A stretch of DNA of 64,000 nt, taken from the NCBI GenBank assembly GCA_900539265.1, contig UQBM01000001.1, positions 1 through 64,000 of the forward strand, read 5' to 3'. Position 1 is the first letter of the stretch, and each line of letters begins with the position of its first letter. This DNA is from an uncultured Mollicutes bacterium. GTDB taxonomy: Bacteria > Bacillota_I > Bacilli_A > ML615J-28 > CAG-313. The notes below the pieces were generated by a model, which saw only the letters and a program-made list of their open reading frames with translations, made no database searches and was not told the origin of the DNA. Positions 1 to 8,366 of this stretch are shown here, one piece after another. A program made the translations under genes and the position numbers.

Positions 1-61
1 GGAAGTCGTGTAGCCGAAATCTTTTAACGGCTGCATATTCTCCCTGTCGTTTACTAATCCG

Positions 62-1035
62 ATGAATAAACGATTTAAAATAAAGGATTTATTTCTTGTT
101 TCTGGAACGAAGACTACATCATTAGAAGATTTAAATGAAAAAGGAAAAGGTAGATATCCTTATGTAACGACTCAGTCTTCAAATAATGGTGTTGCAGGAT
201 TTTATGATTATTACACTGAAGAAGGAAATGTTTTGACTGTTGATAGTGCAGTTGCAGGTTACTGTTCATATAGAGAAGAAAAATTTTCTGCAAGTGATCA
301 TGTCGAAAAATTAACTCCGTTATTTAAAATGAATAAATTTATTGGTTTATACTTTGCTACAGTTATTAATGCAAATCAATATAGGTTTTCTTATGGTAGA
401 AAAGCGAATCAAAAGAAAATATCAGAGTTAGAAATCGAATTACCAATTAAAATTGATGGAACACCAAATTATGATTTTATGGAAAATTACATAAAATCAT
501 TGTGGGGGAATCACACACTACATCTATTCAATACTCGAATATTGATTTGAAAATAGAAAAATGGAAAGAGTTTGAACTACAAGAATTATTTGAAATTAAA
601 TATGGTGTGAATTTAAAATTAATAAATTTAACTCAGTCTACAGGCAGTCAAGCAATTAATTTTGTTTCAAGAACTAGTGGTAATAATGGGGTTGTTGCTA
701 AAGTTTTACCAGTTGAAGGTATCGAACCACAAGAAGCCGGATTGATTTCTGTGGCTTCTGGAGGTAGTGTATTATCAACATTTTATCAAGATGAACCATT
801 TTATAGTGGAAGAGATTTATATATATTAAAAGAAAAAGTCCCTATGAGCAAATTAACTAAGTTATTTCTATGTATAGTATTAAAGAAAAATGCTTATAGA
901 TATGCATACGGAAGACAAGCAAATAAAACTTTGAAAAACATAATAGTTAAAGTTCCAGTTGATTCTAAAGGTGTTATAGATGATAAATATATAACTAATT
1001 TTATGAGTAAACTTCAATACTCAGATATGATTTAA
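62..1035 (+). pseudogene. Restriction system specificity (S) subunit, two target-recognition domains, frameshifted
   Basis: The reading frame from ATG 62 is a first recognition domain and ends at 550. A second domain reads in another frame from about 502 to 1035. Both halves share a layout: an N-terminal DLF/ELF segment, a middle with NNGV (QSSNNGVAGF and SGNNGVVAKV), and a closing motif (YRFSYGRKANQ and YRYAYGRQANK). This is the duplicated architecture of type I / BcgI-like S subunits, which choose the DNA sequence for methylation and cleavage. The frame breaks at a run of five G (504-508); a sixth G would join the halves into one protein of about 320 residues. The modification and restriction genes would lie left of the window. 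The break may be a phase-variable switch, a real lesion, or a sequencing error. Confidence 0.72.
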
Positions 1036-1052
1036 TAAACAAGGAGTAATAT

Positions 1053-1810
1053 ATGGAATATACAAAGACAAATTATAATGGACCAGTAATTTATATTTTA
1101 ACTAATCCAGCTTTTCCTGAATTGGTTAAAATTGGTTATACAACTAATGTTGATGAAAGACTAAAAAATTGAATAATAGCGAAGGATTACCATATTCTTT
1201 TAGATTATACGCATACTATAAAGTTAATAAAAGTTTATCTGATATTAAATTGCATAACATTATTGATAAACTAAATCCTCAGTTAAGAACAATTGAAAAT
1301 ATTAATGGTAAAGAAAGAAAAAGAGAATTTTATGCAATGTCAGCAGAAGAAGCTTATAATATTTTGGAAGCAATTGCTCAAATTAATGGATTGGAAGAAA
1401 ACTTAATAAGATGTGTTAAAACAAAACAACAAGAGATGGAAGAAAATCTTGCGAATGAAATAAAAGAATATTCAGAAGACATGTTTACAAAGAATTATCC
1501 TATTATTTCAAATGTGTATGAAAATTTAAAAAATGAGATTTTAAAATTAAAAGATGTATATATAGAACCAAAGAAAAAATACATAGCATTTAAACACAAA
1601 ACTAATGTATGTGATGTTGTATTAAGAAAAGATAGAGTAGTTGTTTTTATCAATCTACCTATTGGTTCATTAGATGATTCTAAGACATTATGTGAAGATG
1701 TAACATATAAAGGGCATTGGGGAAATGGTGATTATTGTTTAAATATTCATAGTGATGAAGAGATTTCTTATGCAATGACTTTGATTAAGCAATCCTACGA
1801 GATTAATTAA
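1053..1810 (+). pseudogene. GIY-YIG (T5orf172-type) nuclease with DUF5655-like C-terminus, frameshifted
   Basis: From ATG 1053, 17 bases after the S gene and behind an AAGGAG site, the protein starts like a T5orf172/GIY-YIG domain (VIYILTN, then VKIGYTT and ERLKN). It stops at TGA 1170-1172. The +1 frame continues at once with LNNSEGLPYSF and runs to TAA 1808-1810. Its last 90 residues resemble DUF5655 (KKYIAFKHK, INLPIGSLDD, GHWGNGDY). One base is missing around 1167-1170; the decayed copy at 8057 keeps it (AAA TTA AAT AAT). The restored product would be about 250 residues. Family members often sit near restriction or defence genes, as here. The function is not established. Confidence 0.7.
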
Positions 1811-1883
1811 CTGTAAAAAGTTCTAAAAATAAAAGTTTTGCGGTTATTAAACATATTAATTAAATATAAAGAAAAGATATAAA

Positions 1884-1928
1884 AAGTGTTACAATTTAAA
1901 AAAAATTTAAAAATTGTAACACTTTTTT
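1884..1928. terminator. Intrinsic terminator, bidirectional
   Basis: A 14-base perfect stem (AAGTGTTACAATTT with AAATTGTAACACTT) is flanked by A-runs and T-runs. It closes the left defence-like cluster. Confidence 0.8.
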
Positions 1929-1964
1929 AATTTTTGTGGTATACTATATGTGAGGTGAACAGCT

Positions 1965-3188
1965 ATGCTAATTAAAAGAAATCAATACCTAGAAAATATA
2001 AGAAGATTCTATGAATCTAATTTAATTAAAGTTTTAGCTGGTGTTAGAAGATGTGGTAAAAGTGTTTTGTTAAATCAAATTAAAGAAGAGTTGATTAATG
2101 AGAAAAAAATAAGAAAAGATCATATTATATCTATCAATTTTGAGGATGTTAAATTTTCTAAAATTAAAAATTATAATAAATTAAATGATTATATCTTAAG
2201 ACAAATTATTGATGATAATAAATATTATATTTTCTTAGATGAAATTCAACATGTTAAACAATTTGAAAAAGTATTAGCTTCACTTAAAGCAACAAAAAAT
2301 GTATCAATCTTTGTTACTGGTAGTAACTCAAAACTATTATCAGGTAGACTTGCAAGTTTATTAGTTGGTAGATGTAAGGAATTTAAAATAATGCCTTTTA
2401 CTTATAGTGAGTTTGTTAAATACTATGAAGAAAATGGATTAGAACTTCCTAAGAAGCCTTTACAAAACTTTATAAGATTTGGCGGAATGCCTCAACGTAT
2501 GGATTACGATTTAGAAGAAGATATTAAAGAATATTTAAAATCAATTTATTATGGAATTATTGATAAAGATATATGTAATACTAAAGCTAAGATAAATAAA
2601 GAAACATTTATTACAATATCTAAATATATTATCAATAATTCCTCTAAAGAGTTTTCAGCATCAAGTATAGTTGAATATTATAATCAAAATAATTCGGACA
2701 CAATTTATAGTGAAAATGTTTATAGATATTTAGAGAAATTAGAACAAGTTTGTTTAATAAATAGGGTCAAACGTTATGATATAGCAACTAAGAGAACTTT
2801 GAAACATATTGAAAAACAATTTGTTGTTGATAATGGATTCTTACTTGCTTGCAATGATTCTAATAAAATATTTGTAGCGCATGCTTTGGAAAATTTAGTA
2901 TATAATGAATTACTATATAGAGGATATGATGTAAAGATAGGTAAAACATATAAAGGTGAAATTGACTTTGTAGCTATGAAAGATGGTAAGAAGTGCTTTA
3001 TCCAAGTAGCATATTTACTATCAAGTGATGATGTTATTGAAAGAGAATTTGGAGCATTTGATTCTGTTCGTGAACCATCACCAAAGTATGTATTTAGTTT
3101 AGATGAATATGATATGTCAAAGGATGGAATCACTCATTTTAATATAGAAGAGTGGCTTTTAAATAAGGTTGATGTGACATTGTCATAA
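1965..3188 (+). CDS. AAA-family ATPase with DUF4143 C-terminus
   Basis: This 407-residue protein has a Walker A motif GVRRCGKS at residues 26-33 and a Walker B motif (YYIFLDEIQ) near residue 88. The arrangement is that of AAA_14/DUF4143 ATPases. The C-terminal part (GEIDFVAMKDGKKCFIQVAY) looks like the PD-(D/E)XK-type fold at the end of DUF4143 proteins. These proteins are common in anaerobes and Bacteroidota/Bacillota accessory regions, and their biological role is unresolved. The start is ATG 1965, seven bases after a GAGGTG ribosome site. It is monocistronic, between a terminator at 1884 and a hairpin at 3189. Confidence 0.85.
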   Translation: MLIKRNQYLENIRRFYESNLIKVLAGVRRCGKSVLLNQIKEELINEKKIRKDHIISINFEDVKFSKIKNYNKLNDYILRQIIDDNKYYIFLDEIQHVKQFEKVLASLKATKNVSIFVTGSNSKLLSGRLASLLVGRCKEFKIMPFTYSEFVKYYEENGLELPKKPLQNFIRFGGMPQRMDYDLEEDIKEYLKSIYYGIIDKDICNTKAKINKETFITISKYIINNSSKEFSASSIVEYYNQNNSDTIYSENVYRYLEKLEQVCLINRVKRYDIATKRTLKHIEKQFVVDNGFLLACNDSNKIFVAHALENLVYNELLYRGYDVKIGKTYKGEIDFVAMKDGKKCFIQVAYLLSSDDVIEREFGAFDSVREPSPKYVFSLDEYDMSKDGITHFNIEEWLLNKVDVTLS

Positions 3189-3225
3189 GTGTTATAAAAT
3201 CAAAATAATTTTGAATTTATAACAC
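3189..3225. other. Near-perfect palindromic hairpin after the ATPase gene
   Basis: GTGTTATAAA at 3189 pairs with TTTATAACAC ending at 3225, with an A/T-rich centre. There is no clear T-run, so it could be a weak terminator or a transcript-stabilising 3' hairpin. Confidence 0.5.
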
Positions 3226-3234
3226 ATAATTATA

Positions 3235-3347
3235 ACTTTTGGAAACAGGATAAGGCGTGCTTCACTTTGCATCACAAAGAGATTTCGCCATATATCTTTT
3301 AACTGGGAAACCCGGCTTAAAATTTTTAATGAAGGAGGTAAATTAGT
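3235..3347 (+). promoter_or_regulatory. Untranslated leader of the recombinase operon, possible structured RNA
   Basis: This is a locally GC-richer stretch between the ATPase and the recombinase operon. GGCG at about 3253 can pair with CGCC at about 3287, enclosing CTTTG-CATCA-CAAAG. A second element is GGGAAACCC at about 3307. It ends in a GAAGGAGG ribosome site just before ATG 3348. It matches no riboswitch class that I recognise. It could also contain a recombinase attachment site. Confidence 0.35.
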
Positions 3348-3815
3348 ATGAATGATAATAAAGATGAAGTAATGAATTATTCATATATTTTCGCTAAAGA
3401 TATTTTTAAATATAATCAGCGAAAAGGCAAAATGGAATATTTTGATGCTAATCTTGTGTATAACACAATCTATAATAGACACTTATTATTAACTGATAAT
3501 TTTCCTCACACAATGATTAAAACAATTAATGATGCTTTAAAATCAAAAGACCCTAGAGAATTAGATAAACTAGAAGCTTGAATTGATAGTTCTTTAGATT
3601 TTAATAAACTTACAGATGATGAATTAAATTATTTATTTCATAAAGTTGGTTTTTATTATAATGAATTGCTACATTATACAATTCAAGAAAAAGCAAAAGT
3701 ATTTGGTGAATATATTAAAATTATGTATTTGATAGGTAATGAATTTCATAAAGATAAAAATCCTAAGACTAAAGAACTTTATGAACTTTACAATAAGAAG
3801 GAATTAGGTGAGTAG
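3348..3815 (+). pseudogene. Recombinase-associated small protein interrupted by in-frame TGA
   Basis: From ATG 3348, behind GGAGG, 77 codons are read to TGA 3579-3581. The same frame then continues uninterrupted for another 77 codons to TAG 3813-3815, two bases before the recombinase ATG. The continuing peptide (IDSSLDFNKL, then LNYLFHKVGFYY) is protein-like and uses the same codon style, so the TGA interrupts one gene of about 155 codons. Trp would fit at this site (LEA-W-IDSS). I do not recognise the family. Position suggests a partner of the recombinase, for example a directionality or regulatory factor, but that is a guess. It may be a nonsense mutation, or a trace of a donor that reads UGA as Trp. 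Confidence 0.65.
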
Positions 3816-3817
3816 TT

Positions 3818-5377
3818 ATGGCAAGAGTAAGGAAGAAACCTAAAGTAGAAAATATAGGTCGTAAGAATGCTGTCATCTATGCAAGATACTCATCATCATC
3901 GCAAAGTGAACAATCAATTGAAGGTCAATTAAGAGTAAATACTGAATTTGCTGAAAAGAATGGATACACAATTGTTGATACATATATTGATAGAGCCATG
4001 AGTGGTAAATCTGATGATAGACCAGCATTTCAAAAAATGGTTAAAGATTCTATTAATGGCACATTTGATTATGTAATTGTTTATAAACTTGATAGATTTT
4101 CTAGAAATAGATATGATAGTGCAATTAATAAAAAGATACTTCAAGAAAATAATGTTAAGATTATTTCTTCAACTGAAGCAATAAGTGAAACTCCAGAAGG
4201 TATTTTGTTTGAATCTATTATTGTTAGTTTTGCTGAATATTATGTAGCAGAACTATCTCAAAAGATTAGAAGAGGTATAAGAGAATCTCACATTAAAGGT
4301 CAATATACTGGTGGATCTATTACACTTGGATATGAACTTAAAGATCATAAATTATATATAGTTGAAGAAGAAGCAAATATTGTAAGAGAAATATTTACAA
4401 TGTGTGCTCGTGGTATGAAATTATCTGAAATAGTTAAATATTTAAACGATAAAGGAATTAAAGCTAAAAATGGTAAACCATTTAAACTAATGACAATATC
4501 TAGAATATTAAATAATGAACATTATACAGGTATTGCTCATTATGAGGATGGAACTTATAATAATATCTATCCTAAAATAATAGATAAAAGTATATTTGAG
4601 GCATGTAGAACAAAAAATCAAATAAATAATAGAAGACCAAGACACTTTATTAATAATTATATTTTAAGTGGTAAACTATATTGTATGGAATGTGGATTAC
4701 CAATGATTGGTGAGTCTGGTACTTCAAAACAAAAAGTTCAATTTCATTACTATAAATGTACTGGTAGAAAAAGAAAACTTAATGATTGTAAGAAACATAC
4801 AGTTAGACAAGATTATTTAGAAGATTTAGTAATACAAGAAATTCATAGATTTATTTTGCAAGAAAGATTTTTAAAGAATGTTTCTATTGCAATGGTTGAA
4901 GAATATAATAAATTGGTTTCAAATAATCCTGAAATTTCATTAGCAGAAAAAGAACTAAGAAGAAATGCTAATCAAATTAATAATCTATTAAACGCTATAA
5001 AAGATGGCTTATATAACGATTTAACTAAGAATGAATTAGAAAAATTACAAAAAGAAAAGCAAGATTTAGAAATAAAACTTGCTACACTTAAGAACGCTAA
5101 TAACTCACCAATTGATGTTGACAAATGTTATCATTTCTTATATTCTTTATTAAAATTAGATTTAAATCTAATTGCAAATAGAAAGAAGTTAATTAACACA
5201 TTTGTTAGAAAAGTGATGTTATCAGATGAAGAAATTAAGATTTTGTTTTATCCATTAAATAAACCAGGTGTTTTTAATGAATCTAATAAAAATCTAAAGG
5301 AACAAGATGATAATGGTGATACTAGTTCGTCTAGTGTCACTGTTAGTTCACCAATAGTAAACACGCCACTTTGTTGA
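3818..5377 (+). CDS. Large serine recombinase (site-specific integrase/resolvase)
   Basis: This 519-residue protein cuts and rejoins DNA at attachment sites through a 5' phosphoserine. The resolvase domain covers about residues 16-160, with the catalytic Ser in ARYSSSSQ (S25) and the conserved YKLDRFSRN. It is followed by a recombinase domain (YLNDKGIKAKNGKPF), a zinc ribbon (CMECG near residue 287, then YYKC and NDCKK), and a coiled coil at about 375-425. The start is ATG 3818, two bases after the partner ORF. The protein contains no Trp at all. It is probably the integrase of a small mobile element; no other transfer or phage genes lie beside it. Confidence 0.93.
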   Translation: MARVRKKPKVENIGRKNAVIYARYSSSSQSEQSIEGQLRVNTEFAEKNGYTIVDTYIDRAMSGKSDDRPAFQKMVKDSINGTFDYVIVYKLDRFSRNRYDSAINKKILQENNVKIISSTEAISETPEGILFESIIVSFAEYYVAELSQKIRRGIRESHIKGQYTGGSITLGYELKDHKLYIVEEEANIVREIFTMCARGMKLSEIVKYLNDKGIKAKNGKPFKLMTISRILNNEHYTGIAHYEDGTYNNIYPKIIDKSIFEACRTKNQINNRRPRHFINNYILSGKLYCMECGLPMIGESGTSKQKVQFHYYKCTGRKRKLNDCKKHTVRQDYLEDLVIQEIHRFILQERFLKNVSIAMVEEYNKLVSNNPEISLAEKELRRNANQINNLLNAIKDGLYNDLTKNELEKLQKEKQDLEIKLATLKNANNSPIDVDKCYHFLYSLLKLDLNLIANRKKLINTFVRKVMLSDEEIKILFYPLNKPGVFNESNKNLKEQDDNGDTSSSSVTVSSPIVNTPLC

Positions 5378-5395
5378 AAGATGAAGTGGCTTTTT
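5365..5395 (+). terminator. Intrinsic terminator overlapping the recombinase stop
   Basis: GCCACTT at 5365 pairs with AAGTGGC at 5384, followed by TTTTT. The 5' arm lies inside the last codons of the recombinase. Confidence 0.75.
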
Positions 5396-5519
5396 AAGTT
5401 TGTAGTAAATTTTAGATATATGTGTTATAATTAGATATAGCATTTAGTTAAGTAGAAAACTGAAAATAGAAATGAGACTATGAAAATTCATAGATTTAAT
5501 AAAGATAGGAAGCAATATA

Positions 5520-6569
5520 ATGAGAAAAAAAGTTTATTTTTCAGAAATCATTTTTACAAATGAATATTATATCAATGGTGTAAATATACTTGACGATAAT
5601 AATGTAGAGTATCTTGGTAATATAGATATAGATTTAAAAGTTAATTTATCATTTTCAAAAATTGATAATGCAAAATTAATAAAGATTAAAGATTTGAATT
5701 TTGAAATAGTTATTGCTGAAGTAAAAGATTTTAAGATAGTATGTTACTTAAAATCAAATATGTTTTATAAAATTTGCAATCATCCAAGACATCAAGAATC
5801 TTTATATAAAAACTATAATTTATTAGAAGAATATGTAATAGATAAAATCAAAAACATTTCTTCTGATAATATAGTTTATTCTCCTGATTGTAAAACTAGA
5901 GGATATATATCTAATGAGAATGGAATAGTAAGTTTAAAATATCAAAGGCTTGAAATAGAAGATGAGGAAGGATTTTATTTTTACGAAAATGTGAATTCTG
6001 ATGACTTTTGGTCTTGGGAAGATTTATCTGGTATATCATATTTCGATACTGTTGAAAGCGCAAGAAAAGAAGCGAGTTTATACTTAGCCAACTATGTATC
6101 AGAGCGTGGTAGATTTTATGAACAACCAAAGAATGTTTTATTGCAATATGAATCAACTAAATTTCAAACTTGGATATATATAATGAAATTTGGGATTATT
6201 GGTCCAATTATAATAATATTATTGTCATGTTTAATACCTATATGTGGACAAGGAAATTGGAATGTACTGTGGTTATCTGGAGGGTGGAGTTTATTTGCGA
6301 TAATTTTTGCAAGTGTACTAGTATGGACAGAGTATAACCCCATCATGTATGCAATAACAGATAAAAGTATTATAGCCTATAAAGGGATATACCGTGAATG
6401 TTTGTTTGAAAATATTAAGAGTATTAAAATTAAAAGATGTTTATTTAATAAAAACAAAGGTAGTATCAAATTTAAGCTATATAAAGGATCTAGTGTTAAT
6501 TACAATTTTGATAATATAGAAAATCCAGAAGAAGCATATAATATTATTAAAAAACATCTGAGTATATAA
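5520..6569 (+). CDS. Membrane protein with C-terminal PH-like domain, function unknown
   Basis: This is a 349-residue protein. Residues 1-215 are soluble-looking and match no family I recognise. Two hydrophobic segments follow (IIGPIIIILLSCLIPICG and WSLFAIIFASVLVW). The C-terminal 80 residues (YAITDKSIIAYKG, then FENIKSIKIKR) look like a bacterial PH domain, often found in membrane proteins of unknown role. The start is ATG 5520 behind an AGGAAG site. It stands alone between the recombinase terminator and a hairpin-rich gap, so it may be cargo of the same element. Confidence 0.65.
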   Translation: MRKKVYFSEIIFTNEYYINGVNILDDNNVEYLGNIDIDLKVNLSFSKIDNAKLIKIKDLNFEIVIAEVKDFKIVCYLKSNMFYKICNHPRHQESLYKNYNLLEEYVIDKIKNISSDNIVYSPDCKTRGYISNENGIVSLKYQRLEIEDEEGFYFYENVNSDDFWSWEDLSGISYFDTVESARKEASLYLANYVSERGRFYEQPKNVLLQYESTKFQTWIYIMKFGIIGPIIIILLSCLIPICGQGNWNVLWLSGGWSLFAIIFASVLVWTEYNPIMYAITDKSIIAYKGIYRECLFENIKSIKIKRCLFNKNKGSIKFKLYKGSSVNYNFDNIENPEEAYNIIKKHLSI

Positions 6570-6669
6570 ACTTTTATGATATTAGAATTTCGGATTTTGG
6601 AATTTTAAGTTGTGAAATTTAATTTTACGATTTTTCGCGTTTTCTAAAACCTTTCCGTATTAATAGTTG

Positions 6670-6705
6670 AAAAATCCCGTGAACTATAAAAAACATGGGA
6701 TTTTT
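6670..6705 (+). terminator. Terminator-like hairpin
   Basis: AAAAATCCCGTG pairs with CATGGGATTTTT across a 12-base A-rich loop and is followed by T residues. Confidence 0.65.
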
Positions 6706-6722
6706 ATGTATTTTCAACGTTG

Positions 6723-6808
6723 CGGACGCGGGTATCGTCCGGAACGGGTCAGATCCACCATAAGAAAAGCATAGGTTTGATACGAAAAGTGTCGAACCTT
6801 TTTCTTAT
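6723..6808. other. GC-rich stem-loop and TCCACCA motif, possible tmRNA/tRNA 3'-end or attachment-site remnant
   Basis: CGGACG-CGGGTAT-CGTCCG (6723-6741) is a perfect GC-rich stem in otherwise AT-rich DNA. TCCACCA lies at 6754-6760. GGACGCGGGT followed by TCCACCA resembles the T-arm and 3' end of tmRNA, a common integrase target, but the T-arm itself is not intact. A second hairpin (ATAAGAAAA with TTTTCTTAT, 6760-6808) follows. Confidence 0.3.
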
Positions 6809-6847
6809 ACATTAGTAGTTGTTTTTCTATCTGTAATGTAAGAAGTT

Positions 6848-6895
6848 AGCCTTGTAGGAGTGCCATCAGGTACTTTTACAGGGCTTTTTTCTTTT
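6848..6895 (+). terminator. Terminator-like hairpin
   Basis: AGCCTTGTA at 6848 pairs with TACAGGGCT ending at 6885 (one G-T pair), with an inner GTGCC/GGTAC stem. A run of T follows. Confidence 0.6.
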
Positions 6896-6951
6896 TTAAC
6901 ATAACACTACAGAACGAAAGATTTTAATTGGTAACGAAATATTGTTGCATT

Positions 6952-6979
6952 ACCACTTGAATAAGGTGGTTTTCTTTTT
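6952..6979 (+). terminator. Terminator-like hairpin
   Basis: ACCACTT pairs with AAGGTGGT around a four-base loop, followed by TTTCTTTTTC. Confidence 0.55.
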
Positions 6980-7186
6980 CAAAAAAGTCGCAGTTGAAGT
7001 ACCAGCCAATTAGTTTACTTAATGAATAAGACGATTGAAGTAATAAATAGGAAGAGATTATTTTCTTTTCTTGTTTTAAATTCTTTTAGTATTATAAAAT
7101 TTTATTCAATCTTCAATAATTGCTATGTAATTTTCAAGATTTGTGATATAATTCTAATAGAAAATGAAAATTTAAAGGTGAGTCTA

Positions 7187-7837
7187 ATGAATAAAGAATG
7201 GTCGAAGTTTAATAAAGAAGTAAAAGTATTGTTAAATAGAAAGTCATCCTTTAATGAAGGCATTAAAAAACTGATAAAATTCAGAACTTTACTATTTAAT
7301 GAATGGTTTAATTCTATGAAAGATTTATCAAGTGATGATTATTCAAAACAACCCTTTATTAATAGAGACGGGTATGAATCCAAAACAATTTCTTATTCTA
7401 TTTATCATGTGTTTAGGATTGAAGACATAGTCTTAAACACTTTAATTAAAAACAAACAGCAAATCTTTATAAGAGATAATTATCAAAGCAAAACAAATTC
7501 AGCTATTATGACTACAGGTAATGAATTAGTAAATGAAAGTATTTCTGTTTTTTCAAAAACATTGATAATAGAAGAATTATGGGATTATGCAAAAAATGTA
7601 TTTAAAGAATCAAATGAATGGCTTTTATCAATTACGTATGATGATTTAAAGATAAAATACTCTAAATTGGATGAAGAAAGAATTCAATCTACGAATACAG
7701 TGGCAAAAAGTGAAAACTGGTTAATTGAGTATTGGTGCAGTAAAGATATCAAAGGGTTATTGGGTATGCCTTTTTCACGTCATTGGATTATGCATTTAGA
7801 AGCTTCATTGAGAATCAAAAACAAACTTATTGAATAA
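7187..7837 (+). CDS. DinB-like four-helix protein
   Basis: This 216-residue soluble, helix-rich protein starts at ATG 7187, five bases after AAAGGTGAG. The pattern is that of DinB/YfiT-type metal-binding bundles: a His in the second helix (YSIYHVFRIEDIV) and an H-x3-H near the C-terminus (HWIMHLEASLRIK). Members are metal-dependent thiol transferases or of unknown function, and the substrate cannot be told here. It is monocistronic, behind the hairpin-rich gap and before a decayed region. It could be cargo of the left accessory region. Confidence 0.55.
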   Translation: MNKEWSKFNKEVKVLLNRKSSFNEGIKKLIKFRTLLFNEWFNSMKDLSSDDYSKQPFINRDGYESKTISYSIYHVFRIEDIVLNTLIKNKQQIFIRDNYQSKTNSAIMTTGNELVNESISVFSKTLIIEELWDYAKNVFKESNEWLLSITYDDLKIKYSKLDEERIQSTNTVAKSENWLIEYWCSKDIKGLLGMPFSRHWIMHLEASLRIKNKLIE

Positions 7838-8327
7838 AACTTAGTTCAAAGTGTACGCAAATTGTATCAAAATAGATAGTCACACAACAGAACATTAGTC
7901 CGATTTACTGAAAGGTAAGGTGTTTTTTAAAATTTTATTGAGAAATATATATATATATGATATAATACAATTAGGTAGCGATGCTTACTTGTTTTAATTT
8001 TTTTAAAAGTAGTTTTATAAAATTCTTAAATAAGTGTCGAAAAATATTCATATTTTACTAAAAAAATTAAATAATAGTGAAGGATTACCATTACTATTTT
8101 AGATTATATACGTATTATAAAGTTAATAAAAGTTTATTTGATATAAAATTACATGATATTATGGATAAACTTAATCCGCAATTAATCACAAATTTTTAAG
8201 ATATTATACATGTTATGTTGATGAAAAATTTATTTTGGTTCTAATGATTGTAGAACTACACAAAGAAGAAAATGATGACATTAGGGCAAGTATAATTCTT
8301 ATTTAAATAAAGACAAATCGTCGTAGT
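7838..8327. other. Decayed intergenic region
   Basis: No intact gene is visible. A short AT dinucleotide run lies at about 7946-7958. The centre is a broken copy of the GIY-YIG/DUF5655 gene (8057-8193). The rest, up to the palindromic terminator at 8328, gives only short broken frames. Confidence 0.6.
8057..8193 (+). pseudogene. Second, decayed fragment of the GIY-YIG/DUF5655 gene
   Basis: These bases match 1161-1290 closely: CTAAAAAAATTAAATAATAG, then the GAAGGATTACCAT block, then AAAGTTAATAAAAGTTTAT. The copy encodes KKLNNSEGLP in frame, then breaks at TTTTAG through a one-base insertion. It begins and ends inside the gene, so it is a relic. The two copies bracket the AAA ATPase, recombinase and membrane-protein genes. 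Confidence 0.75.
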
Positions 8328-8363
8328 AAAAAAATCTTAATAAGTTAACTTATTAAGATTTTT
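8328..8363. terminator. Perfect palindromic bidirectional terminator
   Basis: AAATCTTAATAAGTT/AACTTATTAAGATTT is fully self-complementary, with A-runs and T-runs outside. It ends the minus-strand sirtuin gene and any transcript from the left. Confidence 0.85.
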
Positions 8364-8366
8364 TGT

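Larger units (their letters stand above)
6570..7186. other. Gene-free stretch filled with hairpins
   Basis: No convincing coding sequence is visible in this 617-base gap. It holds at least four terminator-like hairpins plus one GC-rich stem-loop, listed separately. A possible open frame before 7187 is better explained as the untranslated leader of the next gene, because a good ribosome site directly precedes 7187. Confidence 0.6.

Noticed and set aside
1..61. Possible end of an upstream methyltransferase gene (frame ending TAA at 25-27, or another ending at TGA 61-64)
   Set aside because: Only a handful of codons are visible and no motif can be recognised.
7022..7186. N-terminal extension of the DinB-like protein
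   Set aside because: No ribosome site before 7022, while AAAGGTGAG precedes ATG 7187; the extension is AT-rich leader-like sequence.
7946..7958. AT dinucleotide run as a microsatellite or origin element
   Set aside because: It is short and unremarkable in this base composition; no DnaA boxes nearby.
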